Assembly (NCBI GenBank): GCA_011322575.1
Contig: DRMK01000254.1
Coordinates: 1-5,292, forward strand
DNA from: Gammaproteobacteria bacterium
Lineage (GTDB): Bacteria > Pseudomonadota > Gammaproteobacteria > Thiohalospirales > Thiohalospiraceae
Length of the DNA: 5,292 bases
Direction: 5' to 3'
Every line of letters begins with the position of its first letter. The first letter of the stretch is position 1. Made by a program: the position numbers and the translations under genes. Below are positions 1 to 5,292 of the stretch, one piece after another. The notes beneath the pieces are model-generated. The model had not been told where the DNA came from. It ran no database searches and saw nothing but the letters and a program-made list of their open reading frames with translations.

Positions 1-666
1 CACCCGGGCATCGCGACTGACCCGCTCGATCAGCCCCTTACCACCACGCGGTACGATGACATCGACGTACTCCTGCATGGTGATCAACTCGCCCACTGCC
101 GCCCGGTCGGTGCTCTCCACTACCTGCACCACCTCCGCGGGCAGCCCGGCCTGCTCCAGACCGGCATGGATGCAGGCAGCGATGGCCCGGTTGGAGTGGA
201 TCGCCTCGGAACCACCGCGCAGAATGGCGGCATTGCCGGACTTGAGGCAGAGCGCCGCCGCATCGGCAGTGACATTGGGACGCGATTCGTAGATGATGCC
301 GATCACTCCGAGCGGCACCCGCATCTTGCCCACCTGGATCCCGGAGGGACGGTATTTCAGATCGGTGATCTCTCCCACCGGATCCGGCAACGCTGCGATC
401 TGGCGCAGCCCCTCGGCCATCGCCGCCACCCGGGATTCGTTAAGCTCCAGCCGATCCAGCAGGGCCGCGTCCAGCCCTTTCTCCGCCCCGGCCTCCATAT
501 CCTTGCGGTTCTCCTCCAGCAACCGGGGCAGGGCGCTCTCAATCGCCTCCGCGGTAGCCAGCAGAGCAGCGTTGCGGACGCCGGTCTCGGCACGAGCAAC
601 GCGCCGGCTGGCAGTGCGGGCCTGCCGGCCCAGCCGGTTCATATACACTTTTATATCGATTGTCAT
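1..666 (-). CDS. proA: Gamma-glutamyl phosphate reductase, N-terminal 222 residues (runs off window)
   Basis: ProA reduces gamma-glutamyl 5-phosphate to glutamate 5-semialdehyde with NADPH, the second step of proline synthesis from glutamate, in the cytoplasm. The visible 222 residues match the N-terminal half of the family (about 420 residues). They include the helical start, the block VPLGVIGIIYESRPNV near residues 117-132, CLKSGNAAILRGG near 140-152 (nucleotide-binding aldehyde-dehydrogenase fold) and VIVPRGGKGLIERV near 203-216. The catalytic cysteine lies beyond the window edge. The ATG at 666 is chosen because a GAGGG stands 4 nt before it; the next in-frame ATG (codon 9, at 642) has no Shine-Dalgarno. 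The start is 11 nt after the holA stop, so proA is probably co-transcribed with leuS-lptE-holA. The frame is intact to the edge. Identification is firm; only the 3' half is unseen. Confidence 0.96.
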   Translation of the reverse strand, partial: MTIDIKVYMNRLGRQARTASRRVARAETGVRNAALLATAEAIESALPRLLEENRKDMEAGAEKGLDAALLDRLELNESRVAAMAEGLRQIAALPDPVGEITDLKYRPSGIQVGKMRVPLGVIGIIYESRPNVTADAAALCLKSGNAAILRGGSEAIHSNRAIAACIHAGLEQAGLPAEVVQVVESTDRAAVGELITMQEYVDVIVPRGGKGLIERVSRDARV

Positions 667-670
667 ATCA

Positions 671-675
671 CCCTC
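671..675 (-). promoter_or_regulatory. Ribosome binding site of proA
   Basis: On the minus strand GAGGG precedes the proA ATG by 4 nt (GAGGGTGATATG), inside the 11-nt gap after the holA stop. It supports the start at 666 over the downstream ATG at 642. Confidence 0.6.
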
Positions 676-677
676 AA

Positions 678-1709
678 TCAGGCAGTGGCGGCGCCCTGGA
701 ACAGGCGGGCTCCCGCCATTAACAAAACCAATTGTAGCAACTCATCCCAGGGATTACCCTTATCTATCCCCTTGGTCAGCCGATCGATGCGGGCCGCACG
801 GCGCAGCATCTGCTGCCAGCGCAACCGATCATGACGCTGCAGCCCCCGGCGCACCACCGGCTTACGCTGCTCCCACACCCGATGCTGGCGCATCACCTGC
901 TCGGGCGAACCACCGGACTCCAGCGCCGTCGCCATTACCGCCAGGGCGCGGATCTCGCGGCTCAGCGCCCACAGCACCAGCACCGGATCGACCCCCTCGC
1001 CCTGCAGTCCGCGCAAGGTACGCACGGTGCGGGGGAGATCGCCGGAAAGGGCAGTATCCACCAGTTCATAGATGTTGAAGCGGGCGCTGTCCGCCACTGC
1101 CGCGGCTACATCCTGCAGCGTCAGCGGCTGCCCACCGTGGAGCAGGTGGAGCTTTTCGATCTCCTGGGCGGCGGCGAGTAGATTGCCCTCGACCCGTTCC
1201 GCCAACAGGGCAATGGCATCCGGGCTGGCCTGCATCCCTCTGGCCTGCATACGCTGCCGTATCCACTGTGGCAGCTCCTCTGGTTTCGGCGGCCACAGTT
1301 GCACCACCACGCCGCCCTGCTCCAGCGCCTGAAACCACTTGCTGCGCTGGGCGGATGCATCGATTTTTGCGCTGATGATCAGCAGCACACACTCCGGCGG
1401 TGGACTCCCGGCCCAGGCACGTAACGCCTTGCCACCCGCGTCACCGGGTTTACCGCCCGGCAGACGCAGCTCTACCACCCGCCGCTCGGCGAACAGGGAC
1501 AACTCACTGGCCGCCGCAGCGAACCGGCTCCAGTCAAACCCCTTGTCGACGCTCAGCACCTCTCGTCCGGTGAATCCCTGCTCCCTGGCCGCCCCGCGCA
1601 CCGCATCGCTGGCTTCAGCCACCTGCAACGGCTCGTCACCGCTAATCAGATAGATAGGCGCCAGCTCACGGGCAAGGTGGCCGGCCAGTTGTCCAGATCG
1701 CAGCTTCAT
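678..1709 (-). CDS. holA: DNA polymerase III subunit delta (clamp loader)
   Basis: HolA is the delta subunit of the DnaX clamp-loader complex. It opens the beta sliding clamp so that it can be placed on primed DNA. The product is 343 residues, the same length as the E. coli protein as I recall it. The N-terminal AAA+-like domain starts PIYLISGDEPLQVAE (about 18-32), with GDEP standing where an active ATPase would have its P-loop; delta does not bind ATP productively. The beta-interacting element is SLFAERRVVELRLP (71-84); L72 and F73 match the Leu-Phe pair that E. coli delta inserts into the clamp. EGNLLAAAQEIEKL (domain II) and the C-terminal collar helices (HRVWEQRKPVV, then NPWDELLQLVLLM) follow. 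The ATG overlaps the lptE stop (ATGA), with only a weak AGG upstream, so translation is probably coupled to lptE. Its order after lptE is typical of gammaproteobacteria. Confidence 0.96.
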   Translation of the reverse strand: MKLRSGQLAGHLARELAPIYLISGDEPLQVAEASDAVRGAAREQGFTGREVLSVDKGFDWSRFAAAASELSLFAERRVVELRLPGGKPGDAGGKALRAWAGSPPPECVLLIISAKIDASAQRSKWFQALEQGGVVVQLWPPKPEELPQWIRQRMQARGMQASPDAIALLAERVEGNLLAAAQEIEKLHLLHGGQPLTLQDVAAAVADSARFNIYELVDTALSGDLPRTVRTLRGLQGEGVDPVLVLWALSREIRALAVMATALESGGSPEQVMRQHRVWEQRKPVVRRGLQRHDRLRWQQMLRRAARIDRLTKGIDKGNPWDELLQLVLLMAGARLFQGAATA

Positions 1710-2209
1710 TGCGGCGCCTGCACCGGCTGGCTGTAGCGCAACCGGTTGATTACCGCTGCCACCGCGCGGCGGCGCAGTTCACGCCACAGCTCGTCCCGCT
1801 CAGTACTCTTGCCCAGCACATCCACCTCGTCGAAGGTGTAGGCCCGGCTCTCGGTCACACTGCCGGAGGGTAGCAGCACCTTGCCGGCAGCGTCGTACAC
1901 CCCGTAGCTGAGCCGGTAATCCAGCTCATACTCCCGCGGCCGCCCGTCACTACCCACCGAAAGGATGCGCCGGCTGCGCTGCTCTCCCTCGATTTTTATC
2001 ACCGCATCCGGCTGCTCGGCGACAACGACCCCTGCGGCACGCAGCGCACGACGCAACGCCTCCGCCACCTCGCTGTAACGAAGATCGCTCTCCACCCGGG
2101 CACTCTGGAGCCACGCCGGGAGGGGAGTCTCGCCGCGCAAGTGAAAACCGCAACCGGCCAGCAACAGGGCGGCCAGCAGCAGGAAGAGATGCACCACCCG
2201 GCTATTCAT
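1706..2209 (-). CDS. lptE: LPS-assembly outer-membrane lipoprotein LptE
   Basis: LptE (formerly RlpB) is an outer-membrane lipoprotein. It plugs the LptD barrel and helps move lipopolysaccharide to the cell surface. The 167-residue product begins with a lipoprotein signal: basic/polar start (MNSRVVH), hydrophobic run (LFLLLAALLL) and lipobox LAGC with the acylated cysteine at residue 20. The mature protein starts CGFHLRGETPLPAWL, the usual LptE opening. It continues through a mixed alpha/beta region with IEGEQRSRRILSVGSDGRPREYEL (about 73-96) and a conserved-style C-terminal helix, DELWRELRRRAVAAVINRL. Its start overlaps the leuS stop and its stop overlaps the holA start, each by 4 nt. No convincing Shine-Dalgarno lies just upstream of the ATG, so initiation probably depends on coupling to leuS. 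Position between leuS and holA, the lipobox and the N-terminal motif together make the call firm. The lipoprotein would itself be a substrate of Lnt, encoded upstream. Confidence 0.95.
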   Translation of the reverse strand: MNSRVVHLFLLLAALLLAGCGFHLRGETPLPAWLQSARVESDLRYSEVAEALRRALRAAGVVVAEQPDAVIKIEGEQRSRRILSVGSDGRPREYELDYRLSYGVYDAAGKVLLPSGSVTESRAYTFDEVDVLGKSTERDELWRELRRRAVAAVINRLRYSQPVQAPQ

Positions 2210-4659
2210 GCGACGACGATATTCACCAGCTTGCCGGGAACCACGATCACTTTCTTGACTGTTTTTCCCGCGATGAAACGCTGCACATTACTCTCCGTCA
2301 TGGCGGCCGCCTCCACAGTTTCCCGATCCGCATCGGCCGCCACCTCGATCCGGCCGCGCAGCTTGCCGTTCACCTGGACCACCAGCTCCTGGCTGTCGCT
2401 GCGCCGGGCGCTCTCGTCCGGCCGGGGCCAGGGGGCATCTATCACCGCCTCCCGATGCCCCAGGGCATGCCAGAGCACATGGGTGATATGGGGGACAATA
2501 GGCGCCAGCAGCAGCACCAGGGTCTCCAGCCCCTCCTGCATCACCGCCCGCCCCTGATCCCCTTGCGGCCGGAAACGGGACAGGGCGTTAGCCAGCTCCA
2601 TCACCGCGGCGATGGCGGTATTGAAAGTGTAGCGGCGCCCGATGTCATCGCTGACCTTGGCAATGGTGTCATGGGTGCTGCGGCGCAGCACCTTCTCCTC
2701 GGTATCAAGCATCGCGGGATCCAGCGGTGGCGCCTCCCCCTCATCCACATGGTCATACACCAGCCGCCAGATGCGCTTGAGGAAACGGAACGCCCCCTCC
2801 ACCCCGGTATCCTGCCACTCCAGCGACTGCTCGGGCGGGGCAGCAAACATGATGAACAGGCGGGCGGTGTCCGCACCATAGCGGGTGATCAGCGCCTCCG
2901 GATCGACCGTGTTTCCCTTTGACTTGGACATCTTGGCACCGTCCTTGAGCACCATCCCCTGGGTGAGCAGGCGGGTGAACGGCTCGTCGCACTCCAGCAG
3001 CCCCTCATCCCGCATCAGCTTGTGGTAGAAGCGGGCGTAGAGCAGGTGGAGAATAGCGTGCTCGATTCCGCCGATATACTGATCCACCGGTAGCCAGTAG
3101 CGGGCCCGTTCGTCCAGCATCGCCCGATCGTTGTCCGGGCAGCAGTAGCGGGCGTAGTACCAGGAGGACTCCATGAAGGTGTCGAAGGTGTCGGTCTCGC
3201 GGTGCGCCTCACCACCGCAGCGGGGGCAGCGGGTCTGGTAGAACTCCGGCATCTTCTGCAGCGGAGAGCCGATTCCGTCCAGCTGGACCTCCTCCGGCAG
3301 CACCACCGGTAGCTGCTCGTCCGGCACCGGCACCACCCCGCAGTCGGGGCAGTTGATGATGGGGATGGGCGCACCCCAGTAGCGCTGCCGGGAGATACCC
3401 CAGTCCCGCAGCCGGTAGTTGATCCGTTTGCACCCTTTGCCCTCGGCAGCAAGATGGGCGGCAATGGCATCGAACGCCTGGCTGGAGGTCATGCCGGTGA
3501 ATTCGGCGGAGTGCACCAGCACCCCCTTGTCGGTGAACGCCCGCTCGGAGAGATCAGGCGCATCGCCGCTCTCCGGCACGATCACCTGCCTGATCGGCAG
3601 GTTATATTTCCGGGCAAACTCCCAGTCCCGCTGGTCATGGGCCGGTACCGCCATTACTGCCCCTTCACCGTATCCCATCAGTACGAAGTTGGCGGCATAG
3701 ACAGGCAACTCAGCGCCACTAATCGGGTGAATGGCCCGGAATCCGGTATCCACACCCCTTTTTTCCATTGTCTCCAGCGCAGCTTCTGCGGTCTGCTGGT
3801 GTTTGCACTCGTCGATGAAGGTGAGCAGGCCGGAGTTGTTCACCGCGCCGCTCAGAGCCAGCGGATGCTCCGCCGCCACCGCCAGATAGGTCACGCCCAT
3901 CAGGGTATCGGGTCGGGTGGTGAACACCTTCAGCCGCTCTCCGGAGCCCTTGACAGTGAACTGCACCTCTACCCCTTCCGAGCGGCCTATCCAGTTGCGC
4001 TGCATGGTGCGCACCTGCTCCGGCCACTCCTCCAGTTGCTCGAGATCGGCCAGCAGCTCCTCTGCATAGGCGGTGATCTTCATGAACCACTGGGCAATCT
4101 CGCGGCGCTCCACCTCGTGGTCACAGCGCCAGCAGCGGCCCTCGATCACCTGTTCGTTGGCCAGCACGGTCTTGTCGTTGGGGCACCAGTTGACCGGCGC
4201 GGTCTTCCTGTACACCAGCCCCTTCTCGTAGAGCCGGGTGAACAGCCACTGCTCCCAGCGGTAGTACTCCGGCTTGCAGGTGGCCAGTTCCCGGCTCCAG
4301 TCGAAACCGAAGCCCAGCCGTTTGAGCTGATCCCGCATGTAGTCGATGTTTTCGGCAGTCCACCTCGCCGGCGGCACGCCATGTTTTATCGCCGCATTCT
4401 CCGCCGGCAGGCCAAAGGCGTCCCAGCCCATCGGTTGCAGGACATTCTTCCCCTGCATGCGCTGGTAACGGCTGATCACATCGCCAATGGTGTAGTTGCG
4501 CACATGCCCCATGTGCAGTCTGCCACTGGGGTAGGGAAACATGGAGAGACAGTAGAACTTCTCCCGGGTGGGGTCCTCCACCGCTCGGAAGGCGTCATGC
4601 TCCTCCCAGTAGCGCTGGGTCAATGCCTCGATCTTTTCCGGATGGTATTGTTGGTCCAT
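2206..4659 (-). CDS. leuS: Leucyl-tRNA synthetase
   Basis: LeuS charges tRNA-Leu with leucine in the cytoplasm and hydrolyses mischarged products. The product is 817 residues. The class I motifs are present: HMGH at 49-52 and KMSKS at 576-580. The CP1 editing domain has TTRPDT at 247-252 and HDQRD with aspartates at 342 and 345, the numbers recalled for E. coli editing residues. Cysteine pairs C437/C440 and C478/C481 look like a zinc ribbon; another cysteine group is in WCPND...CWRCD. The C-terminal domain ends VIVVPGKLVNIVVA. The start at 4659 (MDQQYHPEKIEALTQ) matches family N-termini and has AGGG 5 nt upstream; a longer frame from a GTG at 4704 adds 15 residues lacking family character and overlaps the old lnt end. 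The protein goes directly from TQGMVLKDGA into KMSKS, so the leucine-specific insertion of E. coli LeuS is absent. First gene of the leuS-lptE-holA-proA run. Confidence 0.98.
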   Translation of the reverse strand: MDQQYHPEKIEALTQRYWEEHDAFRAVEDPTREKFYCLSMFPYPSGRLHMGHVRNYTIGDVISRYQRMQGKNVLQPMGWDAFGLPAENAAIKHGVPPARWTAENIDYMRDQLKRLGFGFDWSRELATCKPEYYRWEQWLFTRLYEKGLVYRKTAPVNWCPNDKTVLANEQVIEGRCWRCDHEVERREIAQWFMKITAYAEELLADLEQLEEWPEQVRTMQRNWIGRSEGVEVQFTVKGSGERLKVFTTRPDTLMGVTYLAVAAEHPLALSGAVNNSGLLTFIDECKHQQTAEAALETMEKRGVDTGFRAIHPISGAELPVYAANFVLMGYGEGAVMAVPAHDQRDWEFARKYNLPIRQVIVPESGDAPDLSERAFTDKGVLVHSAEFTGMTSSQAFDAIAAHLAAEGKGCKRINYRLRDWGISRQRYWGAPIPIINCPDCGVVPVPDEQLPVVLPEEVQLDGIGSPLQKMPEFYQTRCPRCGGEAHRETDTFDTFMESSWYYARYCCPDNDRAMLDERARYWLPVDQYIGGIEHAILHLLYARFYHKLMRDEGLLECDEPFTRLLTQGMVLKDGAKMSKSKGNTVDPEALITRYGADTARLFIMFAAPPEQSLEWQDTGVEGAFRFLKRIWRLVYDHVDEGEAPPLDPAMLDTEEKVLRRSTHDTIAKVSDDIGRRYTFNTAIAAVMELANALSRFRPQGDQGRAVMQEGLETLVLLLAPIVPHITHVLWHALGHREAVIDAPWPRPDESARRSDSQELVVQVNGKLRGRIEVAADADRETVEAAAMTESNVQRFIAGKTVKKVIVVPGKLVNIVVA

Positions 4660-4663
4660 TATT

Positions 4664-4669
4664 ACCCTG
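4664..4669 (-). promoter_or_regulatory. Ribosome binding site deciding the leuS start
   Basis: The minus strand reads CAGGGTAATAATG; AGGG lies 5 nt before the ATG at 4659. This favours the 817-residue LeuS over the 15-residue-longer GTG start at 4704. Confidence 0.7.
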
Positions 4670-4692
4670 CTTCTTATCTGAATTTGTTGGGG

Positions 4693-4701
4693 ATTATCCC
4701 A
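4693..4701 (-). promoter_or_regulatory. Possible extended -10 promoter for leuS
   Basis: The minus strand carries TGGGATAAT, a match to the extended -10 pattern TGnTATAAT with one mismatch. It overlaps the former lnt stop codon. A start site about 7 nt downstream would give a leader of roughly 27 nt before leuS. No good -35 is present at 16-18 nt; a TTGAAA inside the left terminal repeat of the element is 33 nt away, too far. This is motif matching only; leuS may instead depend on read-through from lnt. Confidence 0.25.
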
Positions 4702-4726
4702 CACGGCGCAGGAAAATCACCCCTAG
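4694..4726 (-). pseudogene. Separated original 3' end of lnt
   Basis: These bases are the stranded last codons of lnt, cut off by the insertion. Joined to the upstream part through one CTAG, they read CTA GGG GTG ATT TTC CTG CGC CGT GTG GGA TAA, giving a tail MLGVIFLRRVG after the preceding ATG. This is a credible Lnt ending: the rest of the last membrane helix followed by a short basic tail. The TAA at 4696-4694 lies 34 nt before the leuS ATG. The segment is no longer translated in the lnt frame because a stop comes first inside the element (4768-4766). Confidence 0.85.
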
Positions 4727-4757
4727 TACTCTTTCAAGGTAATAAATCAGGATTCAG
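4723..4757 (+). repeat. Left terminal inverted repeat, 35 bp
   Basis: Begins CTAGTACTCTTTCAAGG and ends CAGGATTCAG. It is the exact reverse complement of 4959-4993 with no mismatch. The match stops at the outer CTAG, since the flanking bases 4722 and 4994 do not pair. It is visibly more AT-rich than the surrounding genes. Confidence 0.97.
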
Positions 4758-4853
4758 TTGGTCTGTCAGCGTTCAGGGCAAGGCGCTCCTCGCAGCGAAT
4801 GGCCGTCGCCCTTTGCAAGAGGAGCAACGCCGCCATGGACGCTGACAGGCCAA
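4758..4853. repeat. Hairpin A, imperfect inverted repeat
   Basis: The outer stem pairs 4758-4775 with 4836-4853 (TTGGTCTGTCAGC against GCTGACAGGCCAA, with a few G-T pairs as RNA). After an internal loop, GCTCCTC (4785-4791) pairs with GAGGAGC (4819-4825). GGC-CGTC-GCC (4801-4810) can close the tip. On the minus strand its core aligns with hairpin B: 18 of 24 positions match between 4832-4809 (minus) and 4884-4907 (plus), without gaps. Confidence 0.85.
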
Positions 4854-5292
4854 CCCTTCGGGCGCCCCTGTGGTGTTTCGCTACGGCGTTGCAGTGCTTG
4901 ACAAGGGAACAACCATTGCCTGCGCACTGCAACGCCGTAGCGAAACACCACAGGGGCGCTGAATCCTGATTTATTACCTTGAAAGAGTACTAGCATGCCG
5001 GTCATCAGCAGCACTACCGGGAGGTTTCCCCATCTCACGTAAGGGGTGGCCCCCTGGCGGGGTTGCACCTGCCCGGTCAATACCGCCACCTGGAACTGCG
5101 GCGCAGTGGCGGTGATCCGCCCCCGATGATCGACGATCGCCGTAATACCGGTATTGGTGGAGCGCAGCAGCGGACGTCCCCCTTCCAGTGCGCGCATGGA
5201 GGCTATCTGCAGATGCTGATGAGGACCAAAACTATCCCCCCACCAGGCGTCGTTGCTCACGTTGACCAGCAGGGACGCCTCGGGCAGGGTAC
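4766..5292 (-). CDS. lnt: Apolipoprotein N-acyltransferase, C-terminal part, reading into the inserted element
   Basis: Lnt is an inner-membrane enzyme that adds the third acyl chain to the N-terminal cysteine of lipoproteins. The gene enters from the right edge. The first 100 full codons in the window (5290-4991) are native: LPEASLLVNVSNDAWWGDSF, LQIASMRALEGGRPLLRSTNTGITAIVDHRGRI, then the periplasmic GATPYVRWGN and the start of the last membrane helix, LPVVLLMTGML. SNDAW(W/F)G followed by HLQ..MRALE is characteristic of the Lnt nitrilase-like domain; the catalytic triad lies upstream, outside the window. After ML the frame enters the element and stays open for 74 codons (VLFQGNKSGF to CPER) before TGA at 4768-4766. 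The original nine-residue end (GVIFLRRVG) is lost. VLF keeps the helix hydrophobic for about 14 residues, so activity may survive, but this is inference. The true start lies outside the window. Confidence 0.9.
   Translation of the reverse strand, partial: TLPEASLLVNVSNDAWWGDSFGPHQHLQIASMRALEGGRPLLRSTNTGITAIVDHRGRITATAPQFQVAVLTGQVQPRQGATPYVRWGNLPVVLLMTGMLVLFQGNKSGFSAPVVFRYGVAVRRQWLFPCQALQRRSETPQGRPKGWPVSVHGGVAPLAKGDGHSLRGAPCPER
4854..4862. repeat. Central mini-hairpin of the element
   Basis: CCC-TTC-GGG, a 3-bp stem with a 3-nt loop, sits exactly on the symmetry centre (4858) between hairpins A and B. It marks the axis of the palindrome and would be a short third arm if the whole element folded into a cross-like structure. 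The stem is short, so by itself it means little. Confidence 0.5.
4862..4959. repeat. Hairpin B, perfect 36-bp inverted repeat
   Basis: Arms 4862-4897 and 4924-4959 are exact reverse complements over 36 bp around a 26-nt loop (4898-4923). The right arm abuts the right terminal repeat and shares base 4959 with it. In RNA this would be an exceptionally stable stem and a likely RNase III substrate. No run of T follows it on either strand, so it is not a typical intrinsic terminator. Confidence 0.95.
4959..4993 (-). repeat. Right terminal inverted repeat, 35 bp
   Basis: Exact inverted copy of 4723-4757. On the minus strand it is the first part of the element met by lnt transcripts, and in the lnt frame it encodes VLFQGNKSGF immediately after the last native residues ML. 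Confidence 0.97.

Larger units (their letters stand above)
4723..4993. mobile_element. MITE-like palindromic element (271 bp with CTAG ends) inserted in lnt
   Basis: A discrete non-coding element bounded by perfect 35-bp inverted repeats (4723-4757 and 4959-4993). The whole unit is symmetric about position 4858. Its order is terminal repeat, hairpin A (4758-4853), a mini-hairpin CCCTTCGGG (4854-4862), hairpin B (4862-4959), terminal repeat. Removing it while keeping a single CTAG restores the lnt reading frame up to a natural stop, which is direct evidence of insertion. CTAG is present at both ends. Because it is palindromic, the target duplication could be TA within a CTAG site or all four bases. 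There is no transposase or plausible protein gene inside; a 61-codon frame at 4747-4932 merely follows the repeats. It would need a transposase supplied from elsewhere. A REP/BIME-type repeat is the main alternative, but long perfect terminal repeats plus an exact empty site favour a transposon derivative. Confidence 0.88.

Noticed and set aside
166..1078. Overlapping plus-strand frames of 222 and 261 codons opposite proA and holA
   Set aside because: Both lie antisense across ProA and HolA, which are clearly coding, and their low-complexity Pro/Ala/Arg-rich translations are typical of complementary-strand artefacts.
2455..2922. Plus-strand 155-codon frame opposite the leuS 3' part
   Set aside because: Antisense shadow of LeuS with no recognisable domain and no ribosome binding site.
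4660..4704. A 15-residue-longer LeuS starting at a GTG at 4704
   Set aside because: The extra residues match nothing in LeuS N-termini and overlap the former lnt end. The ATG at 4659 has a proper Shine-Dalgarno and the conserved start.
3454..4845. A 463-codon open frame on the plus strand opposite leuS
   Set aside because: It is fully antisense to a strongly conserved LeuS, begins inside it and runs into the inserted element. Long antisense frames are expected in GC-rich genes, and the translation resembles no family I know.
4898..4926. TTGACA in the loop of hairpin B as an outward plus-strand promoter
   Set aside because: The position 17 nt downstream reads TGCGCA, far from a -10, and there is no plus-strand gene downstream.
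4747..4932. A 61-codon minus-strand frame inside the element as a possible element-encoded protein
   Set aside because: Its sequence is dictated by the hairpins, it has no Shine-Dalgarno and no recognisable motif, and it is out of frame with lnt.
4862..4959. Hairpin B as an intrinsic terminator of lnt or leuS
   Set aside because: There is no T-run directly after the stem on either strand, and the stem belongs to a mobile element inserted inside the lnt coding region.

Overview
The window looks like chromosomal DNA of a GC-rich gammaproteobacterium. The proteins most resemble free-living or symbiotic lineages around Chromatiales, but that placement is inferred from protein character only. All genes lie on the minus strand and read from high to low coordinates: lnt (3' part) > leuS > lptE > holA > proA (5' part). 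The leuS-lptE-holA core is a standard gammaproteobacterial cluster; here proA follows holA.

Layout. 5292-4991 encodes the C-terminal part of apolipoprotein N-acyltransferase (Lnt). At 4723-4993 sits a compact 271-bp non-coding palindromic element with perfect 35-bp terminal inverted repeats and two large internal hairpins. It interrupts lnt nine codons before its original stop. 4659-2206 is a complete leucyl-tRNA synthetase, 2209-1706 the LPS-assembly lipoprotein LptE, 1709-678 the DNA polymerase III delta subunit HolA, and 666-1 the N-terminal 222 residues of gamma-glutamyl phosphate reductase ProA. leuS/lptE and lptE/holA overlap through ATGA (4 nt), and holA and proA are 11 nt apart, so leuS to proA reads as one translationally coupled operon.

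The remarkable part is the element in lnt. Deleting it and keeping one CTAG restores an uninterrupted Lnt end (tail MLGVIFLRRVG, then TAA) 34 nt upstream of leuS, so this is a clean insertion with a recoverable empty site. The net insertion is 267 bp (89 codons), and the lnt frame stays open through most of it. Present-day Lnt is therefore predicted to end in a 74-residue element-encoded tail instead of its last nine residues. The element is mirror-symmetric about position 4858. Its two hairpins are diverged inverted copies of each other in which stem changes are compensated, which suggests that folding itself is maintained. It has no transposase and is best described as a MITE-like non-autonomous element.

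The genes serve general housekeeping: lipoprotein maturation (Lnt), LPS export (LptE), translation (LeuS), replication clamp loading (HolA) and proline synthesis (ProA). No tRNA, rRNA, CRISPR array or transposase gene is visible.
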